A stretch of 64,000 bases of DNA from Orthonyx spaldingii (lineage: Eukaryota > Chordata > Aves > Passeriformes > Orthonychidae): the NCBI GenBank assembly GCA_013397795.1, contig VZTJ01002654.1, forward strand, positions 64,666-128,665. The letters are read 5' to 3'. Every line of letters begins with the position of its first letter. Within the stretch, counting starts at the first letter, position 1. The notes beneath the pieces are model-generated. The model did not search any database, was not told where the DNA came from, and was given only the letters and a program-made list of their open reading frames with translations. A program made the translations under genes and the position numbers. Positions 1 through 12,161 of the stretch are shown here, one piece after another.

Positions 1-1509
1 GCATCCCTGTTCTGCAGCTCGGGGGCAGAGCCATGGGTAACACACCTGGAAAGGTACCCAAGGGCAGCAGGTGCATCCGAGCCAGTGCACGAGGGCCTCT
101 GAGCTAATGGGGGAGAAGGAAGTGGGGAAGGGAAGAAAAAAGCAGGTGGAAAGGGAGAAGGAAAAAGATTTAGTAGGACAGAAGAAAAATCTAAATCAAA
201 GCATGCAATTTGGGGAAAACAGAGGCTGCCCTTTTGTCCTCTGCCTGGGGCCGATTCAGATCCAGGGAAAGCAGCAGGTGGGTACCTCAGGTTCTGCCAC
301 ATAAACAAACCCTCTAATAGACTTCAAAATTCTGTCACAAGACAAGGAATCTGCACGAAAAATATATTTTCTTAACTGTTCTCATTGGGCCTCTTATTTT
401 TATTTAAATCTCTCCTTATTTGAAACATTATTACTGTGTAATGCAGAATTTGGCAGGGAGGATATTGCAACCCCTCTGCTTGGGCAGCTGCCTCCCCTTT
501 CTCTCTGCACTCTGCAAATGGCTCCTGTCCCCTGGGTTGGCTGGCTTTATCCCTGAAAATCCTTGGGAAGACCTGCGATCCTCAGAAATAGTTTCTCTGC
601 TAAAGAGATATAAGAAAAGAAAATAATATAAGAATATAATACTGATTGATAATGACTTCTGACCAAGCAGATAAAGATTGTTCATTCCAAAATATGATGT
701 GATGTTAACTATGGTAGTGGTTTAGAGGGTGAAGAGTCGCTTGCATTGAGGAATGTGCACCAGTGCCAGGGGGTGTTTGTTCACACAGCCTTTTGATTCA
801 ACACCCAGTGGTGCGTCAGTGGCTGTGATTTACCTCCAAGGGTGTTTTCATGGAAATAATAATACAACAGTAACAAACCAACAACAAAATGGGGCTCACA
901 GAGGGAAGAACTTCCCCAGCAGTGTGGTCCTTCTGCTGGAACTGAAAATGGTGAAATTCTCACACCAAGGAAAAACCAACTTTTAGGTTTGAGGTGATTT
1001 TCAGTAGCAGTGAATACATTTAAAATACTGTTTGCTATTAAAATACTGATTAATAATATTTAAATGTTGTTGTATAAAATATTTAGCCAGTTATATTTAA
1101 ACATTATTAGTTATCATTAACAAGTGTGGTAGACTACCACAGCCACAATAAAGTTACAGTAGTGGAAAGGTAATCTCCCAGATGCCACGATTCCAGAAGA
1201 TTGGACATGAGGTGATTAATAAGGAAAATCATCTGTTCTGACAGATTCAGTCCCACACAGTGTGACAATGATGATAATAACAGCAACCCATTGTAACCTG
1301 CTCTTGGTGGGCAATGGTGGGAGCAGCAGCTGTGGGACTGTGCTGTCTGCTGGGCACAGCCAGGTCTCGGGGACACAGCCAAGGGCCCCAGGCCCAGGGA
1401 GGGCGAGCCCAGCCCCTGCCATGCTCAGAAAGAATGAACTGGTCCTCTCCGTAAATTCCTTTTTGAAAATACCTACCCCAGATAGCTTGGACCTGTGTCA
1501 GGGAGGGTC
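1..1509. other. Non-coding unique sequence
   Basis: I see no gene or recognisable repeat. The stretch at 1010-1130 is strongly AT-rich with repeated TTTAAA/AATATT words. All open frames are short and lack coding character. Confidence 0.6.
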
Positions 1510-1742
1510 AGGCTGGAGATCAGGAAAGGTTCTTCCCCAGAGGGTGCTGGGCACTGCCCAGGCTCCCCAGGGAATGGTGCCGGCCCCGAGGCTGCCAGAG
1601 CTCCAGGAGCCTTTGGGATGTGCATCCCCACCACTGTCAGGGATGCACTGGGGGGACTGTTGGGGTATCTGGGCAGGGTCGGGAGCTGGACTGGATGATC
1701 CTTGTGGGTCCCTCCCAGCTCAGGATATTCCATGATTCTATG
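1510..1742 (+). mobile_element. CR1 LINE, 5'-truncated 3' end
   Basis: The copy carries the 'ggttcttccccagagggtg' block, a diverged middle, and the terminal 'ctggatgatccttgtgggtc' segment. It ends in a CATGATTCTATG-like tail, which is the 3' terminus of an avian CR1 subfamily. It is non-coding, because only the last part of ORF2 and the 3'UTR survive. Several substitutions relative to the usual CR1 wording indicate an old, inactive insertion. Confidence 0.85.
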
Positions 1743-2218
1743 TCAACCCTGCAGACCCCTGAGCTGCTGTAAGGAAAGCTCATCTCTTTTCCCCCCATTT
1801 TCTTCAGGAATGTTTTGAACTCTGTCTCCAACAGGTCTTGTTGGGCTGCACCAGTTCAACAGGGGAGCTCGCTGTACCACGGGATTGGAGAGGAGGAGCC
1901 TCCCTGTGTCCCCAGCCAGTGCTGGTGTGCCCAAACCTCTGCCTGGGCAGTCCCAAAAGCTTGGTCATTCCACATCCTGGGAAGAGCATCCACCATCCCC
2001 CACTCCAGTGTCTCTGTTGAGTCAGCCACACATCTGTGAGGCCCGAGGCACTGAGCAGCTCACTGAGGATCTCCTCTGCCTCACTTCTCAGCCGCTCTTA
2101 GCAGCAGGCACCAGCTGCACTCCCAGGTGAAGGCCGTGCCCATCAGCCCATTAGGATTTTCACATCGGTTTGAGGATCCAACACAGCAGCACTCTGTTCA
2201 TGGAGCCCTGTCAGCAAC
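1743..2218. other. Non-coding unique sequence
   Basis: GC-moderate sequence with no recognisable gene or repeat. Open frames occur on both strands at the same place and look incidental. Confidence 0.5.
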
Positions 2219-2322
2219 GGTGACAGCAGCAGGCACACCATCCCCTGTGACAGCACCCCCTGTGACAGCACCAGGCACGCCACCCCGTGGGACTGGACCT
2301 GACAGCACAGGCACACCATCCC
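2219..2322. repeat. Imperfect short tandem repeat (GACAGCA...CACACCATCCC words)
   Basis: The word tgacagca(g/c)ca(ggcac) followed by (a/g)ccatcccc recurs about four times with unequal spacing, for example at 2221, 2247, 2262 and 2300. This looks like a decayed minisatellite. Confidence 0.55.
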
Positions 2323-2479
2323 AGTGCTCCAGGACGAGATCAACGCTGGTGAAGCGTAAATCCGACTCTGGAGGTAGGGTCACCACGGGGACAAGGGCAT
2401 GCAGAGGAGTGTGTCACAGCTGCAGAACCACTCCGGCAGCTTGTGCCAGGGAATCCTCCCCAGCAGCCACGGGGAGAGA

Positions 2480-2870
2480 CAAACAGAGCAATTAACCCTT
2501 TTTTAACAGCATATTGATTCCCAGCACGGTGTCAGAGCCGATTTAACAGGAGGAATAGACAAAGCCCAGAACTATCTGGCACACAATGATGCTAAGAGGC
2601 ACAAACAGAGCAGGTAATATATTCAGAGATTCCAAAAGAACCCAACGCTAATAATTACAAAATTAATTCCTTCCGCTAAAAATAAATACACTGCTGGAAC
2701 GTTTAATACAATGAACAGCAGATAAAATTATTGTTCTATCCAATTAAACCTCAACAAGTTTTTCTGAGGTTGTGATGGCATTTATTGAATTATCTCTGAA
2801 CTTCTTATGCAAATCAGAGGTAGACCTGAATGCCTAATATTGAGCTGTATCTGTATCCAGCAGTCCTAAG
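2480..2870. promoter_or_regulatory. Candidate conserved non-coding element
   Basis: The block is AT-rich, low in repeats and dense in homeodomain-type words (TAATTA near 2650, TTAATT, several ATTA). It also contains an octamer-like ATGCAAAT at about 2809. It has no open frame and no transposon signature. This texture is common in vertebrate developmental enhancers, but conservation cannot be seen from one sequence, so the call is inference. Confidence 0.3.
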
Positions 2871-3507
2871 ACTCTCAGGAGGAGAAAAAAGGGCTGAGCC
2901 TCCCTGAGGGCTGGCAGATCCCGTGTGTCTCTGAAGAGGCAGGTAACACCATTCCCTCCTGCCCAGCCACCGCCAGTGCAAGGCAACCCCTCTGCCAAAG
3001 AAGGAAAGTGTTTTAGGATAAAAGCTTTCAGAAAGGGTGCATTTCTAAGTTCTCAGCTCTGGTGCTTCTCTAAATTACAAGTCATGTGTCCTTGGAAAGG
3101 TTTCACTGCCAGCTCACGGCATGGTCTCATCACAGCCACAGTTAGTGAATCACTGCCCAGCCAAGTCTTTATCCTGTTTGAACAAATGCCTCCAAGGACA
3201 GGGATCAGATCCAACAGACCAAAGCCAGTGAGTCCTCCACTAAGCATGTGGTCAGGTGGGTGAGAAACCAGTGCATTATCCGTGTTAGGAACCAGAGACT
3301 CCCAGCCACTGGACTTGTGTGGGGTTCTCTGGCAGCACTGGTTACGCTCCAAGTTCTCAGTGCAGCCACATCTGAGAGTTTGAAGTATAGCTGTTAAATA
3401 TAACACATTTAATAGATCATTTTGTATTTTTTAATTTTTGCAGGTTAATGTGAGTGAAAGTATTTGTTGTCTGTAACAGAGAGGTTGATGCAATGCGCGC
3501 ATTGGCA
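2871..3507. other. Non-coding unique sequence
   Basis: No gene or repeat is recognised. Two overlapping open frames on opposite strands (about 112 and 117 codons) have no protein-like features. Confidence 0.5.
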
Positions 3508-3562
3508 GAGGTTGGAATGGAATGGTGTTTAAGGTCCCTTCCAACACAAACCAGTCTGTGAT
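3508..3562 (+). mobile_element. CR1 LINE 3' tip
   Basis: A short match to the last bases of CR1: 'ttaaggtcccttccaacaca' followed by 'accagtctgtgat'. Only the terminal part of the element is present. Confidence 0.65.
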
Positions 3563-4840
3563 ATTAAAGTGTTCCTGCACGCAGAGATAGGACTGTGCCT
3601 CTAAATAATAAAATACCCTGTTAACATAGAACATAGAGACTCATTCTCTCTGCTTGACCAAGTGAAATCCAGCAAACAGGAAAATCTGGGCAGAGGATGT
3701 TCCCACCGTAACCATAGCAGTAAATTATCCCACCTGAGTTAGCATTTTGGGTTATGAATCTTCTTCTCTTTGAGCACTGGAAATATGAAAACAAATCATC
3801 TATTCAAAAAATTAGATATATTACATTAGCAGAGTGTAATTGCATCACACATTACAATCTACAAAGCTCTCTGACTGTAATCTGCAAATTAATGACAGTT
3901 AAACATTTCAAACCCAAATCTTTGCAAGCATCTTCAATTCCCCAGCTGCTGGGGGGATATCGTTGAGAAGGATCTCGTACTAAATTATGTATTCAGAGCA
4001 TGAAGATGCACTGAAAGAGACAGAAATGTCCCCAGAAGGCACTTCTAGAAAGGAGTCATAAATTTAAATAGGAATCGAGAAAGCCTGTTTGAGCTGTAAA
4101 TCGCAATTGTTTTCTAAACAAAAGTATTTTCATATAAATATCAAAGTTTTTTATTTCCATGGCACAAGTGAAGGATTTACTGAGATAAGCACAAAGTGAG
4201 TAACCCAGGGACAGTCAATACCTAAAGCAGCTATTACAGATAGAGATTAAACATTGATGGATCAACACTTAATAGCATCAAACTCCAAAGAAACACTGGA
4301 AAACTGGTCTAACTGATAATACAAAGCCAGGGAAAAAGCTTTGGCATAACTGAAGCACAAGTGAAGCACAGAGCACCTCAGCACCCCTTGGAAAGCAGCC
4401 CAGGTGCCAGCTGCAGGAGTGCCCCCAGCCAGACACCCATCGCCAGCGTGGGGTGTGACCGCAGGGACGGGGCTGTGGGACAGCCCCCAGCACACGGCGC
4501 AGTCACAGGGAGGGCAGGGGTAGGTTCCACATGGGGTGACAGCAGAAGGGCTTGTCCTGACACTGGGCTAAAAAGGGCAGCATGGAACAGAGAGATTCCT
4601 GGGCCTCCCAAGGTGTGCGGAGCAATGCTGCTTGAGCCCTGCAGCTCAGCCACCTCACCACAACACCTGGAACCTGCAGCACCCGCCCAGATCTCTGGTT
4701 AGACACAAAATTCAGCACTGCAGATCCTACTGGAAAAGACAACTCCATCTTTGCAGATATGTGGGAGCTGGAGTTGGAAGACAGCTCTGCAAGAAGATGG
4801 CCTATGAGGGCTGCATGGTGCTCCAGGGAGATCCTCCACG
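3563..4840. other. Non-coding, AT-rich in its first half
   Basis: The part from 3750 to 3960 is rich in ATTA/TAAT words and contains a possible regulatory block (see findings). The part from 4350 to 4700 is GC-richer with incidental overlapping open frames. No gene is identified. Confidence 0.5.
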
Positions 4841-4905
4841 AATAGCAGAGGCTGATAGGACTGAGCACATTAATAAATAGCAGTGGCTGATAGGACTCAG
4901 CACAT
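4841..4905. repeat. 35-bp period direct duplication
   Basis: Two copies of a 30-bp word beginning aatagcag lie at 4841-4870 and 4876-4905 and differ at two positions. A 5-bp spacer separates them, giving a 35-bp period. Confidence 0.8.
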
Positions 4906-6238
4906 GCTTGAACAGCCATGGCAGAGCAGACCCTGACCTGAACCTGCCAAGCCAGTGTGAAGGGCTCAGGCACCACATGCATGGACAGACCAGTGCAGTG
5001 TGTGCTTGGCACAGGAGCAGCACCAGTAATGAATTAAATGCAGTAAAGATGGTGACAAAGACTGAACTGCCAGCCCACCCTCAGGAGCAGAAAGTCACAC
5101 TGGGGTGGGAGCTCATTATGAGCTTTGGCCAGAACCCCTGCAATGGCCTGGCTCTGGTGGGGCAGGGACAGGGACACACCACAGAGAGGAGCTGTGAGGG
5201 ACCCTCCAGCCTGTGAAGGACACCACTGTCCTCAAAACAAACTAGGAGAAAGAAGCTGAACCAAAGGAATCTCATCACCATCATGGCTCAAAAGCAACAC
5301 CTGCAGAAGTGTTACTGTAGGTGAGAACTGCAGCAGCAAATCCCAACAGCACTGGCTGCACAGAGGTCCATGGATGTCCAACGTCCATCCTGTTCTCAGC
5401 TTCCTTGGTTGTGCTTGTCTCCAGACACCAAATATTCCATTAGTCCATCCGCAGCTGCAGAACGAAGCTGGAGGAAGAGTAGGGGTTGCACCCCAGGGAT
5501 GCAGTGAGCCAGCAGACCTGGGCTGTGTGTCCTTACAGCGGCTCAGAGCTCCTAGGAAAGGAGGATTCCCTCCTGTGCAGCTCTGCAGAAGGACCAGATG
5601 CAAAGCAGAAAGAAAACATGGAGAGATAACATACACACAGCAGATTTTTACAGATAAACTGGCGGAAACATAGGCAAAGCACAATTATTTAGTTCATCTT
5701 AAAAGGTTCCTGTAAGAAGAGATTTAAAACTTTTCAGTAAAACAAGTTTTCTTGGCCGGACAGAACTTGAAGGAGGATTGTCAGATGGGGTTGGGGAAAA
5801 AAAGGGAGATGAGAGACATGTGGTTTCTGTTCCAGTGTGGGCATGGAGCAGGGACAGACCTCAAGGCAGAAAATGTCCAGGAAAAGGGCCCCTAAAAAGG
5901 TAGGTGAGTTAATTTAAGTACAGAGGACACTAAACTCTGTAGATAACTGGTTACTAAAGCCATTGTTATCCCAAAGAAATGCTAATACTTATCAGACTGA
6001 TCATTGTCCACATGATTGACTACAATAACAGCAAATACAGCAGAGCTTGCGGGGTAAGAGAAAGAAATTGAGATTTTATTGTGTATTTTAGAAGAAGCAA
6101 GAGACTCTTTTGGTTTTTTATTTCAAAATAATCTCTGGGTTTTAAGAGACTAAAACCTTCAGCTCCCAAAAAAGTTCTCTGCTTTTTATTCCAGAAGAAA
6201 CAGAATATGAAATCGGAACTGAAGTTGCTGTTGCTCAA
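4906..6238. other. Non-coding unique sequence
   Basis: I see no gene, RNA gene or recognisable element. Open frames reach about 150 codons but overlap others on the opposite strand. Confidence 0.5.
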
Positions 6239-6430
6239 GAAACCAGAGAATCACAGTCCCAGGATGGAAGGGAGCTCAGAGATCTTCTGGCCACGCCTTC
6301 CTTGGCCAGAGTATGGTCTAGACAGGATGGCCCAGCCCCTGCCCAGCTGCACCTGAAAAGGCCCAACCAGGTCCCTGCTGAGGTCCTGCCCTCCCCTTGG
6401 CCTCCTGGGATGCAGTGGCACACGGCCTGG
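6239..6430 (-). mobile_element. Diverged CR1 LINE 3' end
   Basis: On the minus strand the copy ends in a CTGTGATTCTCTGG-like CR1 tail. It is preceded by a degraded 'gatcttctggccacgcc' region and a 'cagcccctgcccagctg' block. It is older and less well preserved than the other copies, and its 5' limit is uncertain. Confidence 0.55.
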
Positions 6431-7712
6431 GGAATAGGGTAGGAAGGAGGGGACTTGTGGGGTCTCCAGCCCAATGTCCCACTGAGAGCAGGGTGGATGT
6501 CAGAGTCAGTTCAAGTGACCACAACTCCACTGCTTCCAGCTTCCTCTTCTGCTATAAAAAGGAAGAAAACTCTGATTTTCCACAGGCAACTTTCATTGCC
6601 ACTTGGAAGAATTTTTTTTTTAATTGCATGAGATTACTTGCTAAGCTCTCCTCCCGAGATGGTTGTTTGAACATTCCTCCAGCTTCCTGCCTGCAGCACT
6701 GACGCTCTCCTGGTTGTAAACTTGAATGTCAATGACTGAGTCAGGCAGTGAATATGGCCAAGCGTGCAGGAAACGTCTCCTGACCCCAACACCCCTCACA
6801 CTCCTCTTTTCACTCGCTGGTGGCATTATGTTGGGGTTTTTCACTCTCTAGTCATGTCTGCTTTGTTTGAGAGAAGAAGGAATAAGCTTGCAGGGATGAA
6901 TTGGTTCCCATTTATTGCAGAAATATGGCAAAGTGGGTTGGAGTATTCTGTGTGATCACAGGAGATTTAAAGCTCGCTCGCCGGGGAAGCAGCACACACA
7001 CACACACTCCTTAAATCCAACCTTGGCGTTATAAACATCCCCTTCCACAGCTCCCTCATGGAGATTTGTGGAGCTGGAAGAGAAGCCATGTGTCATGGAC
7101 AAGAGCAAGAGCACTTTAGTCCTACCAGGGTGCAGATAAGATCAAACATGTTCATCCCTGGAGGAAAAAGAAGAGCTTTTAAAAGAGATAATGAACCATT
7201 CATTTCTTTAATTTTATTTTACATATAAGTATTTAACTTGATGCATTTTTTTCAATTGCTACATAATTTAAAACTTTCTACAGAGTAATTATGCATATCA
7301 AGGCTTGCACCTATATCTATAAAAAAACATACTCTGCAAGTAGCATCAAACCAATATTTTTACAAAAATTCTATTAATGTTTGATATTTAGCAAAGTGTT
7401 TACCTTAAATCTAAATGAACTGTGCCCTTAAGCATATTAAAAATACCAAGTTTAAAATGTTAAATGCAGATGGGGCTGAATAAGATTTCTTTTCTAATAT
7501 GTTTTCTAATGAGTTTTCTGTGGTTTTCATCTTTCTCTTTGTGAGGTTTTCACAGAAATATGATTTTCTTTAATTTTGCTATTGAAAGAGGAAGAAATAT
7601 TTTTATGCATATGAGAGAGAAGTGCTGGATGTCTTCACTGCCTTCGATGTTTCCCAGGAGCAGAGTGTGAGTGGCAGATGCTGGCAATGGCAGGGCTGGT
7701 GTGGGCAGGGTT
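6431..7712. other. Non-coding; short (CA)n and a long AT-rich block
   Basis: A short CA dinucleotide run lies at 6993-7007. The part from 7190 to 7600 is very AT-rich with several ATTA and ATGCATAT words and might be regulatory. No gene is identified. Confidence 0.5.
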
Positions 7713-7975
7713 GAATCACAAAATTAGAGAAATGTTTAGATTGGAAAAGACCTTTTAAGACCAGCCCCCAGCACTGCCAAGGCCAGCACTGACCCCTGTC
7801 CCCAAGTGCCAGATCCACACAGCTTTTAAACCCCTCCAGGGGTGGGGACTCCACCCCTGCCCCAGGGCTGGACAAACCTTCCACTGAGGACATTTTCCCT
7901 GGTATCCAACCAAACCTCCCCTGGTACAATTTGAAGCTGTTATCCCTTGACCTGCTGCTTGTTCCTTGCTGCCCA
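7713..7975 (-). mobile_element. CR1 LINE, 5'-truncated
   Basis: Read on the minus strand, this is a typical CR1 3' portion. On the plus strand the order is: a degraded tail at 'gaatcacaaaattagag', 'cccctccaggggtgg', 'actccacccctgccccaggg', 'ccaaacctcccctgg', and a final 'ttgacctgctgcttgttcct' segment. About 260 bp are retained and many substitutions are present. Confidence 0.85.
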
Positions 7976-10900
7976 AGACTGAGCTATGAAAACCAGAAGA
8001 GCAAGGATCTTCTTTGGAAAGTGTTCTGGTTTCAGATGTCCTCACCATGATCCTTCCTTCTGCTGTGCTGGACTGGGGCCAGCAAAGGTGCTGGTCTGTA
8101 GCACGTGTCCTTCCCAGGATACAGCCAGCTTGGGCTCTCCTCAGTGAGAAAATCCCCACCATGGTTTGAAAAGAGCAAAGCTCAAAGGGTCTTGGGTTTG
8201 CTCAACACACACACAGGATTCTTTCTGGTGTTTCTTCTGGAGAACCTGTTGACTCTCCACTGACAGTCTGGAAATCTCTCCTGAGGAGCTCTGCCATGGT
8301 TCCTTCATTTTCACACTTAGAGCACGGCTGGAAGCAAAAACATACAAGTGAAAATTATCACCTTTGGAATCCCTGTGAAGTTTATTGAGAGTTCTGACTT
8401 TGGCAGGGTGATGGTGCTCAATTTATTTAATCCATCTAGCCAGCTCAGTTATTAATTAATCAGTCTTGGGAAAGTCTAATGACAGGCTCATATTAACAGC
8501 AAAAGCACTTGACTCTCACAGTGGCATAAAATGAAAACATAAAAGATAATCAGAAGAGACATTATCCATGGGAAATGGATAATCCATGTTTCTCAGCAGA
8601 AACAAGAGCAGTATCTATACACATGTTCAGAGGAAGATGTGAGACAGGAAAATGTTTAAACCACACAATAGTCATTATAAAAGCAAATTCAATGATACAT
8701 TAAAAGCCATTGGACAGAACAGAAAACACATCCACTGGCACTAGGAGAAAGAAGTTTCTGAGGAATTTGAGGCAGATGGTGGTTTCAGGGAATCATCTCA
8801 GAGTGAATGCACACAGATCCCTGCTGCTATTCCTCTTTCTCTTCCTGCCCCTGTAGTGCAGACACAGCTCTGCCCTCCTTGGGGGATCCTCCTCAGAGCC
8901 CCCAGGAGTGAAGGCTCGTGGGTGAAACCATCACAGCCTGACACAGCCATAGCAACTCTGGCAACAAACACATCCCCATAGTATCCACCTGGGAGAAGGC
9001 AACAGCCTTTGGGTCACCAGGGGCTTCAAACTCAGCAGTTTTCATTTTGAATGAGCATGAAATTATTGCTACAGAAAATAAAGGATGGGTGGGGGTGAAC
9101 TACATCAATATAAAAATCAAGATTTCTGAAAAACTCCATACATAGAGAAAACTTCTTTCACTTGAGCTTTCAAATTGGAGTTTTTTGATGTCTACTTCAA
9201 ACCAAACCATCTGGCTTTTCCAAATCATTTATTATCATGGATAGTATTATTTTCAAGTTTAATAAGTTTAACTCCCTGAAACCTCTCTTGCTCATTTTCC
9301 TGCTCATCCCCTCATCCTGTCTTTCATGTGCTGGTCCTCAGCTCTGGGAAAATGGGTCCATCCAGCCAAGCATCGCCAGGTCCTCCAGCACAGAGCCTCT
9401 GGCCATGAGCAGTGACAGTTTCTCACTGTGGTCCCATGCCCTCCTCTCCTGGTGTCTGACCCAGAGACACTCAGCTTCGCAGAGCGCGTGGTGCAAAGCC
9501 AGGTGAAATCCTGAGGGATGCTGGCAGGAGGCCGGGGAGGAGCCGTGACCCACAGAGAGCTGCACCTTCAGTGGATGCTCTTCAGGCAGGACATCTCCAT
9601 CCACTGCTCATGTACCAATGGGCTTCAGAAAAAAGAGCAGCTGTGCCCAATAGGGTTTTCTTCTTGTTCCCTGCTATGATTTGTTCCCAACAGTGTGGAG
9701 TAATTGCAGCAGTGTGGTGTCTGCCAAACAAAACACTTTGTGCCCCGAGAGAGGAGAAGGATCATGTCCTTTCCGAATACAGCTTTCAGCTTGCCCAAAC
9801 ATCCAGGATTCTGGTCTCCATGAACATGTTTCAGGGTTCTGTGCAGACTCGGGGAAGGTTGTTTATTTATGTATGTATGTAGGTACCTAATTATCTGTTT
9901 GATTAATTACCACCACTGTCTTCCTCCTCTGTCTTAGCCACACCATCTCCCCACTGGTGTTAGCTCAGACCCAGGGAATGCCTCCCTGCAGACCCACATA
10001 TCCAGGAGGTCAGGTCACTCTTGTGGGTGTGTTGGGTGCACTCAGAGGCAGGGAAATGGGGTGACAACTGTGTGTCTCTAGCAGGTGTGTCCCAAATCTG
10101 CCAGGACTCCAGAATGGTCTTTTCCTTTTAACTAAGAAAACCATTAAGGCTGTTTGCCTTGAGCTCTGGTTAATGGACTGCACGGATTATTTATTTATTT
10201 TTAAATGAACACACTTTATTTCCCCAAAGTGCCGCTGTTGACTTTCTCTAAGTGCTGCCATCTGGCTCCCCTGACTCAAAGGGAGATAGAGGTAGTGTGG
10301 TAATAAATAAGAAACCAAACAAATAAACAAATAAAAAATCCTGATTCCTTGCAATTGAAGCATCACCCAGACATTTGTAGGGTTGTATTAAATTCTATAA
10401 TTGTCTTGCTGATGATTTCGAAAGAAACAAGTGTGGTTGTGCTGACAGCCTGTAGCACTGATTGAAAATTGCCAAATCAATCTCCTCCACTGAGGGTCTC
10501 CCCCCACCATTCTTTCTGCACTGCTGGAGACTCCCCTCTCTGTGGGAGTGCCATTACCAGCCCAGGAACGTTCATCCTGGTTTTTATTTCCCTTTGCAGA
10601 ATGGCTCAAGGCTCAGAACTGCAGCATCACTTTGCTTTCCCTTTTCTTCCTCCCCTTCCCCCTTCCAGGAGACCATTTCCCAGACCCTCACGCCAAAGGA
10701 CACATGGCTTTCCAGGACAAGGGGAGGCAGTTTCCAGCGGCAGCAGGGAAATGCTCAGCAGCCTCGGCAGCCGGCAGAGCCACGAGGAGCCCCGGGGACA
10801 CTCAGTGCCGAGGATGGGTCTGTCCACAGGCAGTCCCAGTGCTGAGCTCCTGCGTGTCCACCTTACCAGCCTCCGTGGCCTCTGCCGGAGCACAGACACA

Positions 10901-11141
10901 GCTGTGCCAGCGGCAGGGTGCTCCCCTTCCCAGCTCACAGCACAGAGGGCAGAGGTGACCCCAGAGGTGACCTGGGAATCAGTGCAGGACCATCTCCAAC
11001 ACAAACACACACATCAGCCATGGGTGTCAAGACTATACTGAGAAATTATTTCATTTTAGAATGAAAGCTCACTGCCTCTTCCACCCCAGGGTAGGAATCA
11101 GAACTCAGCGAAAATGTAGGTTACAGGCAAGGATAATTGTT
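7976..11141. other. Non-coding unique sequence
   Basis: No transposon or gene is recognised. A 9-bp perfect inverted repeat with a 5-bp loop lies at 8561-8583 (ATTATCCAT/ATGGATAAT). Short ATTT runs occur near 10190, and an ATAAACAAATAA-rich patch lies at 10315-10340. Overlapping open frames at 10460-11040 on both strands look compositional. Confidence 0.5.
8561..8583. repeat. Perfect 9-bp inverted repeat
   Basis: Arms ATTATCCAT (8561-8569) and ATGGATAAT (8575-8583) flank the 5-base loop GGGAA. It is too short to be a structural RNA gene on its own. Confidence 0.7.
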
Positions 11142-12161
11142 CTAAACTGCCAGGAAATGCAGAGATCCTTTGGGTAGGTGTGTGGTCCAGGGAAGCTGGC
11201 AATCCATCACGCTCCTTCTAGCTTCAGAAGTTGTTCCCATTTGCACTCCCTGTGTCAGTGACAGGTAATTTTGTGAGAGGTACCTGTGAAACCAATTAGG
11301 ACCATCCGGGCACGGGGACAGAGCGAGTGACGGCAGTGCTGCTGACAGGCACTTTCTCTGGAAGCCATCCCTGGTAACTGCCTCCGGCACAAGGACACGA
11401 GAAGCACCGTCGTGTCCCTGTCTGGAAGCTGTGGGGGCCGGGCTGTCCCTGCTCCCCTGCTCAGTGCGGGGACGGAGCCGTGCCACATGCACACAGTGCA
11501 CAGCACTGTCACTGTTGCTCTCAGCCTGTGGAGCTCCAGGGGCTTCGGGGAGTCCCTCTGACCAAAACCACGTGGATTTCCACCTCTTCTGCTCTTGGGC
11601 TGCAATAAGGCGGATGGGAAAACTGTCCTTGCATGCAAATGCAGACACTCCTGGCTGCTGCAGCTGTGTTTTGGCATCTGCAGGCAGCACTGGGCGAGAG
11701 GACAACCACAGCCAGGGCTGGGAATGGTGGCAGAGGGACCGGGGGGAGCTGGGTGCTGTGGCTGGTGGGCACCGAGCTGTCCCCACACCTGCACTGCCAG
11801 GCCTCTCCCTGCCATCCCCGCACCACAGCGGGCACAGCCCCTGTGCTCCACCACTGCCCTTCGCCAGCGTCTCCCAAATCCCTTGCCAGCAATGGACAGG
11901 GAAGCAAGTGCTGCCAGGCACCTCTTGCTCTGCTCCCATGCCTTGTCCTTCCTTCCACCCAGCACCTGGTTTTCCAAAAGAGGTTGCAGTGGGTATTGGA
12001 GCTGATTCCTGCCCTGCCATGGGTGCTGTCCTGCAGAGCATAGCGTTCTCACCGATGTTCGCCTGAGCTGTTCTCTGGATCAAGGACAATTCCTTCTGTA
12101 GACACCATGCTCCCAGGGTCCCACCTCCCAGAGAAGCCTTCCAAGTTAATTTGTTGCCCAC
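11142..12161 (-). other. GC-rich block open in several frames (339-codon frame)
   Basis: The longest stop-free frame in the window (339 codons, minus strand) lies here. The same DNA is also open for 265 and 145 codons in other minus frames and for 211 and 136 codons on the plus strand. The translation is rich in Pro, Ala, Gly, Ser, Trp and Cys, and no domain, signal peptide or repeat can be recognised. I read this as a stop-poor GC-rich region rather than a gene. A transcribed non-coding exon cannot be excluded. Confidence 0.5.

Noticed and set aside
11142..12161. 339-codon minus-strand open frame as a gene
   Set aside because: The same DNA is open in several frames on both strands and the translation has no domain and a GC-driven composition. 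No splice or start context supports it.
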